Shown: positions 45,829 to 57,843 of the stretch, piece after piece
How the letters are laid out: each line of letters begins with the position of its first letter
Position numbering within the stretch: position 1 is the first letter of the stretch
Source of the DNA: Haemaphysalis longicornis
Taxonomy: Eukaryota > Arthropoda > Arachnida > Ixodida > Ixodidae
Length of the DNA stretch: 64,000 nt
Reading direction: 5' to 3'
Assembly: GCA_013339765.2 (NCBI GenBank)
Contig: JABSTR010001714.1
Location: 1-64,000, forward strand
Position numbers and translations under genes: made by a program
Notes under the pieces: generated by a model
Told to the model about the DNA's origin: nothing
The model's database searches: none
Seen by the model: the letters and a program-made list of their open reading frames with translations, nothing else

Positions 45829-46300
45829 TGATGGATGCGAAGGGACGGTGTTCAGGCGTCAAATGATCCGTCTCAAAAATTAATCGCGGCGCTGCTCCTT
45901 AACAAGTTGAAGGAAAGGGGAAATCGCCAAAAACTATGCAAATGCGTAGGATCACGTGGGCTCGAAAGGTTCAACGGGTAGCGTGAGAGACAACCGGCGT
46001 CCTGATGCAGGTGGTCCGACCTGTAGATGACATAATAGGCGGGGAGCTTAGCGCCCGAGGCAGCCTGGAGGGTCTTTCAGTAACCCTAGCCAACATAACG
46101 CGTGATGATCAGTAACGACTGTAAATGTTCGGCCGTAGTGGTAAGGACGAAAATTGCGCAGAGCCCACACAAGAGTGAGGCACTATTGTTCTATGATGTA
46201 ATAATTTCTTTCGTGTAGAGACAGGAGGCGGCTGGCGTAAGAAATCACGCAAACCTTGCCGGACCGGCGGTGAGCCAAGACGGCTCCAATGCCATGGCCC

Positions 46301-47063
46301 CTACCGCCAGTGGGCTAAGATGGGCGAAGTCGTGAGGAAATGTTGCAGCGTGGTGAAGGCTTTGGCCTGTTGAGGACCCCACTCAAAGATGGCGTTTTTT
46401 TTTTTCAAAATATCGGTGACAGGACGGGCGATATCAACAAAGCCTTTTATAAAACGGCGGAAATATGAGCGGAGACCTACAAAGCTGCGGAAATCTTCCA
46501 ATGATCAGGGCACAGGGAAATCCTCAGCTGCTTTCATCTTATCGGGATCGGGCTGCACTTTCTGACCGCAGACGAGGTGGCCCAAGGTGGCTTGTTCGCG
46601 CATTGCGAACCGACATTTCGCCAAGTTGAGCTGTAGGTTCGCCTGACGACAAAAAGGCAAGGATTTCAGACAATAGATGCAGATGAGCCTTGAATGAGGG
46701 AGAAAACACAATCACGTCATCGAAATAACAGAGCCAAGTGAACAATTTGAATCCTCGCAGGAGGGAGTTCATCATGCGATCAAAGGCGGCTTGCGCGTTG
46801 CACAAACCTAACTGCATAACCTTAAACTGGTATAGACCATCCGGGGAGACGAAGAAGGGTATTTTCTCGGTCCAGCGCATCGACTGCATTCTGCCAATAA
46901 CCTGGGCGAAGGTCCAGCAGTACCAGCAGTACTTGGCCCTCCGGAGGCAATCTGTGGCATAGTCGATACTGGGGAAAGGGTTGACACCCTTCTCGGTTAC
47001 TCGATGAAGGTGGGTGTAGTCGACACAAAAGCGCCATGCGCCACCTTTCTTTTTTACCAACAC
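46301..47063 (-). pseudogene. Gypsy reverse transcriptase, broken
   Basis: It reads GGAWRFCVDYTHLHRVTEKG, then QFKVMQLGLCNAQAAFDRMM and LCYFDDVIVFSPSFKAHL. These are the FCVDYR.LN, FGLCNAP.TF and YLDD motifs of Ty3/Gypsy polymerases, with the last as YFDD. The frame breaks near 46539 and continues at 46501 as FRSFVGLRSYFRRFIKGFVD, the usual link to RNase H. Confidence 0.88.
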
Positions 47064-47495
47064 GACGGGTCAAGCCCACGAACTACACGAGGGTTGAGTT
47101 GATGTACTTGGCGAGCATTTTCTCAACCTCGCGCTGGATGGCGCCTCCTTTGGTATGAGATACACGGTACGGTCGCCGGTGGATGGCTCGGGCATCACTT
47201 GTATCGATACGATGCGTGGCAGTTGTGCTTTGTCCCAAAGGTTTGCAATGATGAAACAACGCAGTTGCTTGCTTGAGCTTGAGATTGGTCTGGACTTATC
47301 ATGGGTTCAAGATTATCTGGGCCGGTGGGAAGAAGGGTGGAACCAGGTCGTTGGATTGGATCATGGGTCAAAGCAAATGAAGAAATTTAAGATGTCATTA
47401 AAGCGGGAAGGGTGGCGACGGGAATTCTTTCGGTAAGGACTTGAGTATGGAACGAAAAGCTGAGGAGAGGCAAGCAAACACGGTTCTGCTTGATT

Positions 47496-48014
47496 TCACG
47501 TGACAAAATTGTGGGGCAGGGAAACATTTCGCATCAATAGAAGGTCCACGATGGCAGCGGAAAGGTAGTTGCCGTTATGAGTGGCGTCAGGCGTAGTCAG
47601 GGGTACATATGGTGAGGCTTCACCCGGAAAGCGAATGTGTTTGGACGAGCACAGGAGCAGTGGGGGTGAATCGGCAGAAGTCAGTAACTCGATACTCAGA
47701 AGGCCTGTAGAGCAATCGATGAGTGCGGCATGCTCCGTCATGAAATAGCAGCCAAGGGTAGCGTCGTGAGGGCATTTGTCCAAAACAAGGAAGACCACAG
47801 TGGCGTTGTGGCCGGCGATACTGGCGTGACAGGGGCGCATGCCAGCAATCGCTAACGTACCACTGTCAGCAACTTGAACGCGCGAAAGGGCAGGCGTGAG
47901 GACATTTCCTAGACTGGTCCGGAGATACGCACTCATAACGGAAATATGCGCCCCGGTAAGTAGCAATGCCCCACGAGCATGCCGCCGACTTTCACGTAGA
48001 GCGAATTCTACCAT
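47496..48014 (-). pseudogene. Gypsy protease region
   Basis: A 172-codon frame reading ALLLTGAHISVMSAYLRTSL, then FLVLDKCPHDATLGCYFM. It matches the retropepsin position in Gypsy pol; the usual active-site DTGA appears as LTGA, so the catalytic Asp is lost. Upstream (to about 48260) other frames carry a Pro/Ser/Arg-rich Gag end (for example SRSPQSRCSTSPTNYG). Confidence 0.65.
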
Positions 48015-48354
48015 GTAGGGAGCGTCAAAAGAGGACTCTCGATAGTGGTCGGGAATGTAGCATCACTTATGGAAGCTTCCTTCGCCAGTTTTCTGTGTCA
48101 GAGCGTCCGTAGTTGGTCGGTGAGGTTGAGCAGCGGGACTGTGGAGAACGAGACTGTCGGTGCTCGGGCGATGGGGAAAGGCGAAATCGTGGAGCTTGAT
48201 AAACAGCGCCGATGGCATTGCGTTGCGGGGGGTTTTCATAATAGATGGGACAGGCGTGTCCGGTCTACGTTTTTAATGTTGACGAAATTTTTATGTATAT
48301 CCCCTTGTGCACAGGGGAAACCCATCTGAAGTCAGTCTGTCGCAAAAAAAATGT

Positions 48355-51294
48355 GGGCGCCTAAAAAATTCCCTAAGCCTGGTCGAGTGGCAGGCGCATT
48401 GAATGATTGCCACAAAATTCGTGTTTTACAGCTATAAACACGAACTATTGCAGCTATTGTCGCAGGCTTTCTTCTGTGGAGACTTTGCATACCTTAAAAT
48501 GAGCCTAAGTACGCATTTTTTATTTTCAAGTAATATTATTTTTGATAAAAAATACAAACTCGACACAATTTTAAAAAATTGCCAAAATGACGGTCCCTGT
48601 TTCTCGGCATCTAGAAAAGCTAAAAGTTTAAATTTTCTGGTCTTATTCCTCCATGTTTTTTATTCTTTGGGCCAAATTTAGTTTATGCTTAAAAAGTAGT
48701 CGAGTGTAAAACAGGCGCTGCGTTTCAGATCAGTCGTGCATTTTGTCCTGAATTGAAAACCAATATACAAAAAAATGACCATCTTCGAGTTTTTTTTTTA
48801 ATTTTTGCAAATTGAAGCCAAAGCTGTTCTCTATCCCAGGATCCAAAGACATGTTGCAATATTTTTGTGGCTTTGTAGCTATAAAGCACTAAATATGACC
48901 GTGTAGCTGTACAGCAGGGATATAGTCGAGGGGTTTGTAGCAAATTTTTGACTGCAACGTAAGGCGAGAAATGGCCGGTACCGCTGAAAAAATCATGAAA
49001 GGTAAATGTAGGCGACCATTCGTTCCCGAAGCTAACTGTGAATGAAGTACACAGCATTTTACACGTAGTATAAATGCTTTCCAAGTGGATTGCGCAAGTT
49101 AGCGCAGTCACATTTCCTGAATGCATCTCTTAATGCACTTTTCGCTGGCTTTGTGTGTGCCCCGTGCAGGCAGACTCAGATTAACAGAAATATTAAGATT
49201 ACTTCCAGGTCTCTCGAAGAGATATGCGCCAACGCTGTAGCAGCTATAGAAGATAGACAGTTGGACTATTTGGAAGTGGCTCTTGAGCATCTTGTGGCTT
49301 GACATAAACACAAGAAAAAGAATAGGCAGATAAAGCACTGTCATTTGTCCGGTTTGTTCTTGTGTCCGTGTCGAGTCTGTGCTACGACAAGATGTTCATG
49401 TACATCGAGAAGTGTCGGTCACAAATGAGCATTTGTCCCGGAGGAAAGCGACAAGTACTGAAGGGCGACGGCTGCTCCACCTGCTTCATTTCAGTCAGAT
49501 ATGATTTTTCTGTTTTGCGGCGGAACGAAAAGCAGCGATTAAAACAAGATATAACAGTGATTGTAGGTGCAGCCATATATAAGAGAAGGGACCTTCATAA
49601 AGCTTTCACAGCGGCGAACGGTTCGTGCGTGATCATTGCTAGTGCGGATTTTTAGGCAAGTCCACGACTAGTAATTTGGTTCTAGGTCCAAAGAAAAATA
49701 TAGTGAGAATCACGTGTTTCGCACCGATAGTTTAAAAGGGCAAAAGAAAAAAAAATATCTCGAAGGAATTTCGGCAGCGTGATAAATCTGTTCTTTATCG
49801 GGTTGAAGCGGCGCCTCCCTAAATGAAGCCACCATTACCGAGGTACTGATTTTGTGTTGGAAAGCGCATTTCGCGGCTTCAAGGAAATGACTGTCGATTC
49901 TTCAGACACGTCGGCACCCGAAAAAATGTTTGCTCCTAGTCAGTTAGCTATTGAAAAGCTGAATGGGTATGCTCAGAGTTCAGAAATGTCAGCTCTAAGA
50001 CACTTCCAAATTGAAACAACGTTGTTGGAATTTCTACGCCAGGCAAGAGCAAAAGGACATTGTAAACGTTTTCATTCAAAAAATCTAATCGAGTCTGACT
50101 GCAGCACATGAATCAGCACATGAATCAGCAACCGATGCCCAAACATCAGCACAACGACGGTCGACGAACTTGAAGCAGGCATTTGACGCTTGATACTCGC
50201 ATAGAAAGCACTGTCACTTGCTACGATTGTACGGCCTCGTCGGTGCTAAGTATCCTTGCTATTGGCATGCGTAATCATGCGGTTCCGAGTACTGCAGATT
50301 GCGATAACCCCAGCCAAGTATGAATAGGTGCCAGTTATCGCTTTTTCCTGTGCCTCCACCCCTTTGTCGAACTAAACACCGTGCACAGCAGGCACGTCAC
50401 AGAAGGGAGGAGCTTTGCGCCGGGGCAGACTCTCTTGCATGCGTAATCATGCGAACGGCAATTACACTTCACCGTTTGATATCTCGGACTACGGATGCGC
50501 TAGAAGAATTCTGCCAATTGAAACTGCGTAGAAACATGATTGCGCCTAACTTTTCAATACAAAACTTTCCTGGTTACTGCAGCCACCAAAAAGTTCATTA
50601 ATCAATTTCAGTTAATTAAGCCTCTGAAATCAATAATTACCTCCTTTTTATGTGTCCCCCTGGGCACATAAACTCACTGTAGAGGTCGTCTTCGCGTAAA
50701 TCTATAGGCGCCTATTTAAAAAAAAAAACCTGTCGACTTAACTTTGATCACCCTGTATATCCCCGCAATACAGCTACAAACTCATATTTAGTGTTACCTA
50801 GCTACAAAACTACAAATAATAGGCCATTTTTTTCAAGCATGTGATAGAGAACAACATTGGCTTCAATTTGCGAAAGTTGGAAGAACATCGAAGATGGCCT
50901 TTGTTTTTATATTGGTGTTCAAATTAGACCAAAATGGACGACTGGCCTCCAGCGCAGCGCATTTTTCATGCTCAACAATTTTTTCTACATAAAATAGTTA
51001 TGCACCAAGCATGAAAAATAGAAAAATAATAAAAATTGAACTTTCTATCTTGTTTAGATGCAGAGAAACATTGCCAGACATTTTGCCAATTTTTCTAAAA
51101 TATCAGGTTTGTAATTTTTTATTAAAAAGTCTTTTACTTGAAAATAAAACAAAAGCGATATGTGATCTCATAATAAATTAAGAAAAGTCTGTGCAGAAAA
51201 AATCAGCGTGAGGTCATAAATGGTTCAATTTTCGCGCTACTCGTCCAACGCACCTGCTACTCGAGCCGGCTTTGGGAATATTTTCTAGGCGCCC
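48355..51294. mobile_element. Large inverted-repeat element 1 (about 2.9 kb, arms about 560 bp)
   Basis: The termini are GGGCGCCTA at 48355 and its inverse TAGGCGCCC ending at 51294. The left arm (48355 to about 48935) pairs with the right arm (about 50745-51294) through blocks such as 'gatagagaac.....ggcttcaatttgc', 'tatattgg..ttcaa' and 'catatttagtg'. The interior carries plus-strand frames at 49090-49302 (TSRSLEEICANAVAAIEDRQ), 49362-49655 (MYIEKCRSQMSICPGGKRQV) and 49854-50111 (APSQLAIEKLNGYAQ). I recognise none of these; they may be decayed transposase or captured DNA. A stretch near 50640-50730 repeats the left-flank sequence of 48280-48370 directly. Family unknown. Confidence 0.7.
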
Positions 51295-51301
51295 TCTAGA
51301 C

Positions 51302-54300
51302 ATTCTCTCACCCTTTTTGGTCAGAAAGTGTCTTGTCCCATGGCGCACACCTTTAAAAGGTGTTTTGGCTAAAAAAGGGTGTTCGTGTGAACACCTTCAA
51401 AAAGGGTGTAACGTCGCTTAACACCGTGAAATAAGGGTGTGGGCAGTGCAATTACGGGTGACAATGTGGATCGGCCTAGCCCACAGTATGACATACAGAC
51501 ACATTCAACACGCACAAGTCGCACTTGGACCACAAATGTATTGAGCAAGAAAACCAACGAGATGCATGAGGACAGAGCCCATACTTAGAAATACATTTCC
51601 TTTTTTTTTGCTTTTATAACCAGCAGAGGAAAATCCGTTTATAGAATCGGTGGGCTTGTTGCAAAAAACAAATGTTTTAGCTCTGATTTTGGAATTATGT
51701 ATTTCAATACGAGCCTATACAAATCAGCACGCGGGTTTGCAAAAAATCCCGGGCCATCTCTACTATGGTGAAACCTGGTGGGGGGCGAAGCATGCAGTGT
51801 ATAAGTGTAATCTTGGTGCCTTGGCGTTTTTGCCAATGGAGATGAAATCGATAGGGGTTACAGGAATACAGCTTTGCTGTAAAAGTCTGTTGTCTTTGAA
51901 GCACGAAGCTCTCCTGCGCGAGGCGTAAATGAGTGTAACGGTGTTTTTTGGTACTTGTTACGAAGCACTCCGCGAGGCGTTAACGAGTGTCCCGGTGTTT
52001 TTTTAGTACGCGTTACGTTTTAGTATGAGGCTTAAACGTGTTTCCGGTGTTTTAGTAACCTGGCTACATGAGATGAACGGCGGTTACTGCGACAACGACG
52101 ACGACAGGAGACGCCAACAGCCCAGCCCCTAAAAAGGCTTCGACCATAAAACTTCTTAATCGTGAGGTAACAAAATTTTATCTAATACCAAACAAATATT
52201 CGCAGTCACCTCAACACCCTTCAAGAGGGGTGGTCATTATTTGAACACTATTTTTCCCACAAGGGTATAGTGCTACAAATCAGGGTGTCGGAGATTAAGA
52301 AAAAGGACGTAAAAAGTGTTGTAAAAAAAGGGTGTTAGAAAAGACCGCCAACTATGAAAAAGGTTGTAAAAGACCTCCCACTTTGGACGTATTTTTTATC
52401 CGTGTCATATTTAGCCGGATTTTACAAGGCCGTTCCAGAGTGTCCCCTAGCCTGACAGCTTATTCAAGGCGGAAACAAGCTTTGTCGACCCCCAGCGCTG
52501 CTGTTTCTCCAGCTTTGCACCACTAGTGCAAGCTCCGGCAATTTTTATTTCCGTTTTAGTTGCCGCAAAAGACTATCACCTTTAAAATGGTTTAAAAGAT
52601 TCACATACGCAATCACCCCTTTTGCTCACACTTGAACGGTCGCGAAAGCCGGCTTCACTGTTATAATACCCTATCTGTGGTGGTGCACCCTTTACAAGCG
52701 GCGCTGCTTTCTTTTTGGTATTTTTCTCCTAACGCCAACGAACCAAGCTCAAGCCTAAGCAGCTCCGATGGTAATAACTTACGCGAATTCATATTGTTTT
52801 AAAAATTCTGAAGTACAAAACATCTCCTCACTCGTACAAAATGTTCAAGTCGACCCGTGTAAACCTGGAGAAAGTACATGGAAAGTTGGAGGTTTTTTTA
52901 CACACTTTTTCTTAGTTGGAGGTCTTCCCAACCTTTTTGAGTTTACAACACCCTAATTTGTAGCTTTACACCCATGAGTCAAAGAGGGCGTAGAAATAAC
53001 GACCACCTTTTTTGGCGGGTGTTGAAAGGGTGGGGTATAGGTGTTTGGTATTTAAAGGAGCCATGAAGAGAAAATGCAAGTTGGTTTTATTCGAAAGATT
53101 TCGTGTTTTATAGTGCCCCCAGCGCTTGTCCGGATACAAACGGTGCTTTATTCACTGAGAAATTAAACAATTTAGGTTAAAATTTTGATTTTCCCGCTCA
53201 ATCGTGCGTTTTTGTGGTCCCAAGTGACATCACGGGAACCGACCGCTCTGCAGCCTAGAGTACCTTCATTCACGCATCCGCCGTACAGGGTAGAGACACG
53301 TAACGCTGGCGCCGCCATGTTCGGTTGCTCGCTCGCCGCCGAAGCAAGTCATTGTGTCAAAACCACGCTAAAATTATCGCCGCAACGCGGTTTACTGAAG
53401 AAGTTTGAATCATATTGTCTGTTTCGCGTTGCTAGGTCTCGTGGGAAACGAAAGATAAACGCGTGAGCCCGTTGGCCCAATTGCGGCGGGCACGGGACCG
53501 TTCAAAGGTTGTCTTCACCCTGTACAGCGGTGTTGGTTTGTTCCCGCGTTTCTTTACGTTCCGTAGCCTAGATGGCGCCACCATACCGTGGCAAGCGTTT
53601 GGTTTGTTTTTGCCCGCATATTAACCTGGCTTGTTTTTGTTCTGGGAGAAAATATTCGTTCCCTGAAACAGTGCTCGCTCGACAAATGTGGTCACGTAAG
53701 ACACCGTTGCTTGCGTAAATCGGCCAGTGTCGTCTGAGACAACCTCAAGCCCCATAGTGCTGTGCAGCTAAACCCAAAGCATGCTGTGCGCAGTACGAAC
53801 AGCAGAACGCATCAGTACTTCTATGTTTACATGTGCTTTCGTAACTTCCACTTGTTTGTCCCATCATTGTTATTGCTTTGTAAAGAATGTGCCCTAAATT
53901 TAAGCGCAAATCGGTCGTTCGTCTAGTTTGTAAGCTCTACCTAATTTGCGTCTGCTTCTGCCAGCCTCCGCCAATCGCAGAGCTTAGCCCATGTGACATC
54001 ACAGGTTCTGTTGCGGGAAATGAGCTGGTGGGTCGCATGACCATTCTCGTTTTTCCTAATTATGTAGCTTATTTGAGCGAAGTTTACGTTAAAAGTGGTG
54101 TCAGTATGATTCTAACGAGACAATCTTTTGAATGAACCAAACTTGTGTTTTCTCCTCATGGCTCCTTTAATGAAATTCCATGAATTATAACCACCTCACG
54201 ATGAAAATGTTCTAGCGAATACGCATGCTCACTTGTATATGCTCACATTAAAAATGCACATTTCCAAAATTAGCGCTAAGATATCTGATTTTTGCGACAA

Positions 54301-54690
54301 GCCCCCCGAGTATTTCAGATGACTTTCCTCGGGTGGCTATGAAAGCAAGTAGGGCAGATTTATTTTCATTTAAGCATGTACTCGCTCTCCCAACGCATCC
54401 CGCTGGTTTTTTTGCTCATTTCATTTGTGCTTGAAGTGTGACTTGTGCGTGTTCGGTATGTTATACTGCGCACTCAGCCGATCCACTTTGTTACGAGTAG
54501 CTGCGCTGCCTGCACCCTTATTTTTACGATTTTAAGCAACCTCACACTCTTATTTTAAGGTGTTCACAAGAACACCCTTTTTAATCCTTACACCCTTTCT
54601 TTAGCCAAAAACCCAAAGCACGTTTTAAAATAGTGTGCCATGAGACAAGATTTTACAAATTTTCGGCCAAAAAAGGTGTAAGAAAGTATA
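51302..54690. mobile_element. Large inverted-repeat element 2 (about 3.4 kb, foldback-like)
   Basis: The left arm from 51302 (attctctcacccttttt, 'tcttgtcccatgg', 'aaagggtgttcgtgtgaaca', 'gtggatcgg') pairs with the inverse of the right arm ending about 54690. Pairing continues inward (for example 'cacaagtc.cact', 'gggcttgt.gcaaaaa..aaat', 'gctacaaat.agggtgt') to about 52390 on the left and 52850 on the right. The left arm is interrupted by unrelated DNA at about 51775-52155, which includes three near-repeats of 'gcgaggcgt.aa.gagtgt'. The right arm is interrupted by the TTAA element at 53056-54166. No coding sequence. It abuts element 1 within about 10 bp. Confidence 0.7.
53056..54166. mobile_element. 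TTAA-flanked non-autonomous DNA element (1.1 kb)
   Basis: TTAA occurs at 53052-53055 and 54167-54170. The ends are AGGAGCCATGAAGAGAAAA and the inverse of TTTTCTCCTCATGGCTCCT. Right and left end blocks match the split relative at 28725-36339. No transposase frame is present. The TTAA target and short inverted ends fit a piggyBac-type family. It interrupts the right arm of the inverted-repeat element 51302-54690 and is therefore younger than it. Confidence 0.8.
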
Positions 54691-54968
54691 GCGCGTACCA
54701 TTTTCCGGAAATATCCTGCGGTGTTATCTTGCGTGGGATGTAGCTCAGTATTTATCACCCTTAAAGAATGAAAAAGAAACCATCTGAGGAAAATAAATAA
54801 TCTTTTCGCTGTAATAAGATTAATATACAACAGCTACTGCACATGGTGTCACATTGGTGTATTTGTAGCTGGCTGAAGTTGTTAGTTTGTTTACATTTCT
54901 TCGACATACCTTCCTGAGTTTTTCCCTTTATATACTTTCTAAACATAGCCCACAACCTTTTTTTTCAG

Positions 54969-55020
54969 CGTATCCGGCTGCCGCCCTGGTGACTCATTAC
55001 GGAAGCCCTCCAATTCCTAG
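54969..55020 (+). CDS. Neprilysin-like M13 protein, exon h
   Basis: The exon runs from a ttttttttcag acceptor to a GTAAAC donor (52 nt: two bases, 16 codons, two bases). It encodes YPAAALVTHYGSPPIP, and its last two bases plus the first base of exon i give Arg. This aligns with the M13 'FPAGILQPPFF' loop before the zinc motif. Only the entering phase set by exon g leaves this 52-nt exon free of stops, and the leaving phase fits exon i. The intron to exon i is 62 bp (55021-55082). Confidence 0.78.
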
Positions 55021-55082
55021 GTAAACTGCATGTCGATGGGGATTTACAAAAGCAATCTTCGTCACATTGCTTGCATCTGCAG

Positions 55083-55153
55083 GTCTGCAAACTTCGGAGC
55101 AATTGGAACTATTCTTGCTCAGCTGCTTGTTAACATACTGGACAGATATGACC
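55083..55153 (+). CDS. Neprilysin-like M13 protein, exon i: zinc-motif exon with HExxH lost
   Basis: The exon runs from a gcatctgcag acceptor to a GTACGT donor (71 nt: one base, 23 codons, one base). It encodes SANFGAIGTILAQLLVNILD then RYD. The family signature here is N-Y-G-A-I-G-x-x-x-G-H-E-x-x-H-G-F-D; aligned to it, the metal-binding and catalytic residues H-E-x-x-H are Q-L-L-V-N, while N-F-G-A-I-G before and L-D after are kept. The protein is thus predicted to be unable to bind zinc at this site or cleave peptides. The loss is by substitution, not frameshift, so this looks like a maintained non-enzymatic relative. Exons after this one were not found. Confidence 0.8.
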
Positions 55154-57680
55154 GTACGTATACTTTCAGACCTATGTTTCCCATGTTCTTCGTTCCGCTA
55201 TAGAAAAAATGCAATCAATGTACTTCCACCACGTTCTAATCATTATTACCATTGCGTCTTCTGTTATTGTATTCTGAGCTCAGACGAAATTTTGATTGCA
55301 CGATTTTGTTATCACCATGGGAACCTTAATGTCGACGTGGTACAAGCAGAGCCGTGGTTGCAAAGCTTACCCATAGATTTAAAGATTGCGGGACTTTAGA
55401 AAGCCGCAGCTATACTACTGGTTCGTTAGCAAGGTAAGGGAACGTTTGGGACAGCAACTCCCACAATGAGCTGTACGGGTAACCGATCGTTGGTAAATAT
55501 TGCGCCCATAAAAATACCATGATCTTGAGCTTCTCGCAGCTGCAGCATCCGTAGGTAACCAAGTTGAAGTTGCTCTTGTTTCTAGCGGCTAATTTAAGAT
55601 CTCGCCAAGAGCCTGTACCAAACTAGAGCCACGAGCACTGCAATTAAAACAGCTGGTTTTGTTTTCTTGTGAGGCCAAAGATAAGGCAATCCCACGTGGC
55701 TAGGTCTTAAGGGAAAGTGCTACGCTTGTGGTCCATTTGGAGGCGCACACAAAAAGGTCAAAACAAAAGTTTTTGGAAAATGGGTCCCACCCGGCGGGCA
55801 TTTTTTCACCACTTTTTTTCTGTCTCAAAAGAAGTCTTCATCTGTTTCTAGGACCTACCGCATTCTCCCCTTTGCTTTCCGAAGTTTTCTTGACTGCCAA
55901 CCCTTATTTCTTTCTGAATTCAACGAGCCCCTCATTTCCCATTCTGATTCGCTACATCCATAGCAAGGGCCTCTGTTCTCGCAGTCTTGGTGCCATAGGG
56001 AGCTTAAGAGGGTTCAACGCTGATCACACACGTGAAGGTTGGCGGGAGAACGGGTGTCGGTGCAGCGATTGGGCGTAGCTGGCTCGCTCACTTAAAAGGA
56101 CGAAAAGTCAAAGAACGCACACGCACCGTGCTAGCGTCAGTCCAGATGTTTTAGGTGAAGAAAAATTCACCGGTATGACGAGTTTCAGGCGCACGATGAT
56201 GATGTGGACGCAATTAGAAGCAATCTGGATCTGAACGTTTTAAACACGCGTCTGCACTCTCCCGCCTGCAGCACCACCTCCTGGTGGCGAAAGCACAGTC
56301 CCGGTGCTGGCTAAGCGTCGCTATCGGCAGGCATCTGGTATGCCTCGAGGCGAGACAACATGAATGCGACAGTAGAGCATCGCATTAGGTTTTTTAGCTC
56401 ATCGCATTCATGTAATGAGTAAGCCCCTCCATCACGGCCACATCCGCTTTTTTAAGTAGCGCCGTCCTCTGACGAAGGCTGCCACCTAGTGCCGCCGGAT
56501 TAGAAAAACCTGTTCTCTTCCGTCTCCATCGTTCGCCATTGCGCAAGAACAGACACGGACGGTAAATGCGTGCGCGCTTATGACCGCTTTCCGAACGCTC
56601 TTTGGCTGTCGACGGGGATTTTCTGCAGTGAAAACTAACAATGTGTGTATCGGCACCGCGATGGTGCGGTGCGGTAATAAGTGGTGGCGGCTGAGCATTC
56701 GCCGACAAAAGTATCATAACGACACTTCCACTTTAGTCACTTGCAGAAGGATGAAACCCCTCGATCCCGTTCACTACGCGGCGGGCGAAAATACTATCGG
56801 AGGGGCTTAGATATAGCTTGGGAGTCAAAGCAACAACGCAGCTCCATCTAGTGCGTGTACCAACGGGCCGCTATAGCGCGCTCGCGGAGTCGGCAGCGGA
56901 AACGCGGCCAACAAAAACTGGCGGAACATCCGCTTCTATAGTGCGGAGGAAACGTAAGGGGGAGGGCCGGTTGGCGCTCCCATTTGCCACTTAACCTAAG
57001 CGGAGGACGAGAGCAGTATGGAGGGGCTTTAGAAGAGGCAACCATGCGCTCAGATGCCGCATCCCACAAATGCGATCTCAGCGGGGGTAGATTAAGACGG
57101 CCGGCGCATCGCATTTCCCAGATGCGCTAGGAAATGCGATGCGACACTATCGTATCCATGAGATCTACCTTTAAGGGGAAATGCATTAGTTTTTCCACAA
57201 TACTCCATCGCTCACACTATAAATGCTTTCGCTTTAAGAGATACTTAGTTAAATGTCTTCATGACATGCAGATGCGCTCAACGGAACAAAAAGGTACGAT
57301 AACGACACCTGGGATAAAGAGACAACAGAAACGTTTTGCCAAAGGTCTACTTGCTTGAACAATACCGAGGAATGTAAGGACCAAGCTGTAAGTACTGAAA
57401 CCTTGTGTACGTCGTATTTATAATCTTTTTCTATTTGTCTTGCATGACGGCGTTCTGGCAGCTAAAGTCTTTATTTAATAACGACAAATTATTACTACAG
57501 GACATCCGTTCGCTTTATAATTTTTCTGAAGAAAAGAAAACAAGAAAAATATAGTTCCTAACATGCAGTGAGACGAATGTTCTTGTTTGAATGGTGCAAC
57601 GAGTCAACAAAAAAAACCCCTTTACAACACGCAAAAAGTTAGTCTTCACTGCCAAATACAGAAAATATTTTTTTGTTTAG
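55154..57680. other. DNA without a recognisable gene; one 14-bp perfect hairpin
   Basis: Exons for the C-terminal part of the M13 protein should lie here or beyond, but no 'WW' segment, ENxAD-like or C-terminal CxxW motif was seen. A stem of 14 perfect pairs, cgcatcgcatttcc at 57105-57118 with ggaaatgcgatgcg at 57130-57143, has an 11-base loop. No transposon domain is visible. Confidence 0.5.
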
Positions 57681-57843
57681 TAGACTGAGGTCTGTCACCA
57701 GGGGTCTGACGCGGTCGCCCGTGCCCTGCTTCGGCTCCCGATTTATGCTGCCAAACTGCGCATCGACAATCCTACGGCCCAAAAACTGTCACCAGCGTGT
57801 GTACAACGACTAACGGAAGCGCTCGACACATCGGTGAGCCGCA

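Larger units (their letters stand above)
43869..48260 (-). mobile_element. Decayed Ty3/Gypsy retrotransposon (pol region), no LTRs seen
   Basis: Minus-strand fragments occur in the canonical Gypsy order: end of Gag and protease (about 48260-47496), reverse transcriptase (47063-46539), RNase H (about 46501-45850), integrase (45828-45034) and the integrase C-terminal part (44123-43869). Frames change several times, so it cannot make a full polyprotein. A LINE tail and SINE separate the last two integrase pieces. Neither flank shows a recognisable LTR. It lies antisense within the M13 intron g-h. This is a Ty3/Gypsy-type retroelement; no envelope frame was seen. Confidence 0.88.

Noticed and set aside
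55284..55399. Candidate M13 exon after exon i (HHGNLNVDVVQ)
   Set aside because: The acceptor at 55283 and phase fit, and 'GNL' recalls the family's GNL..WW segment, but the Trp pair is missing, about six extra residues are needed, and no good donor follows.
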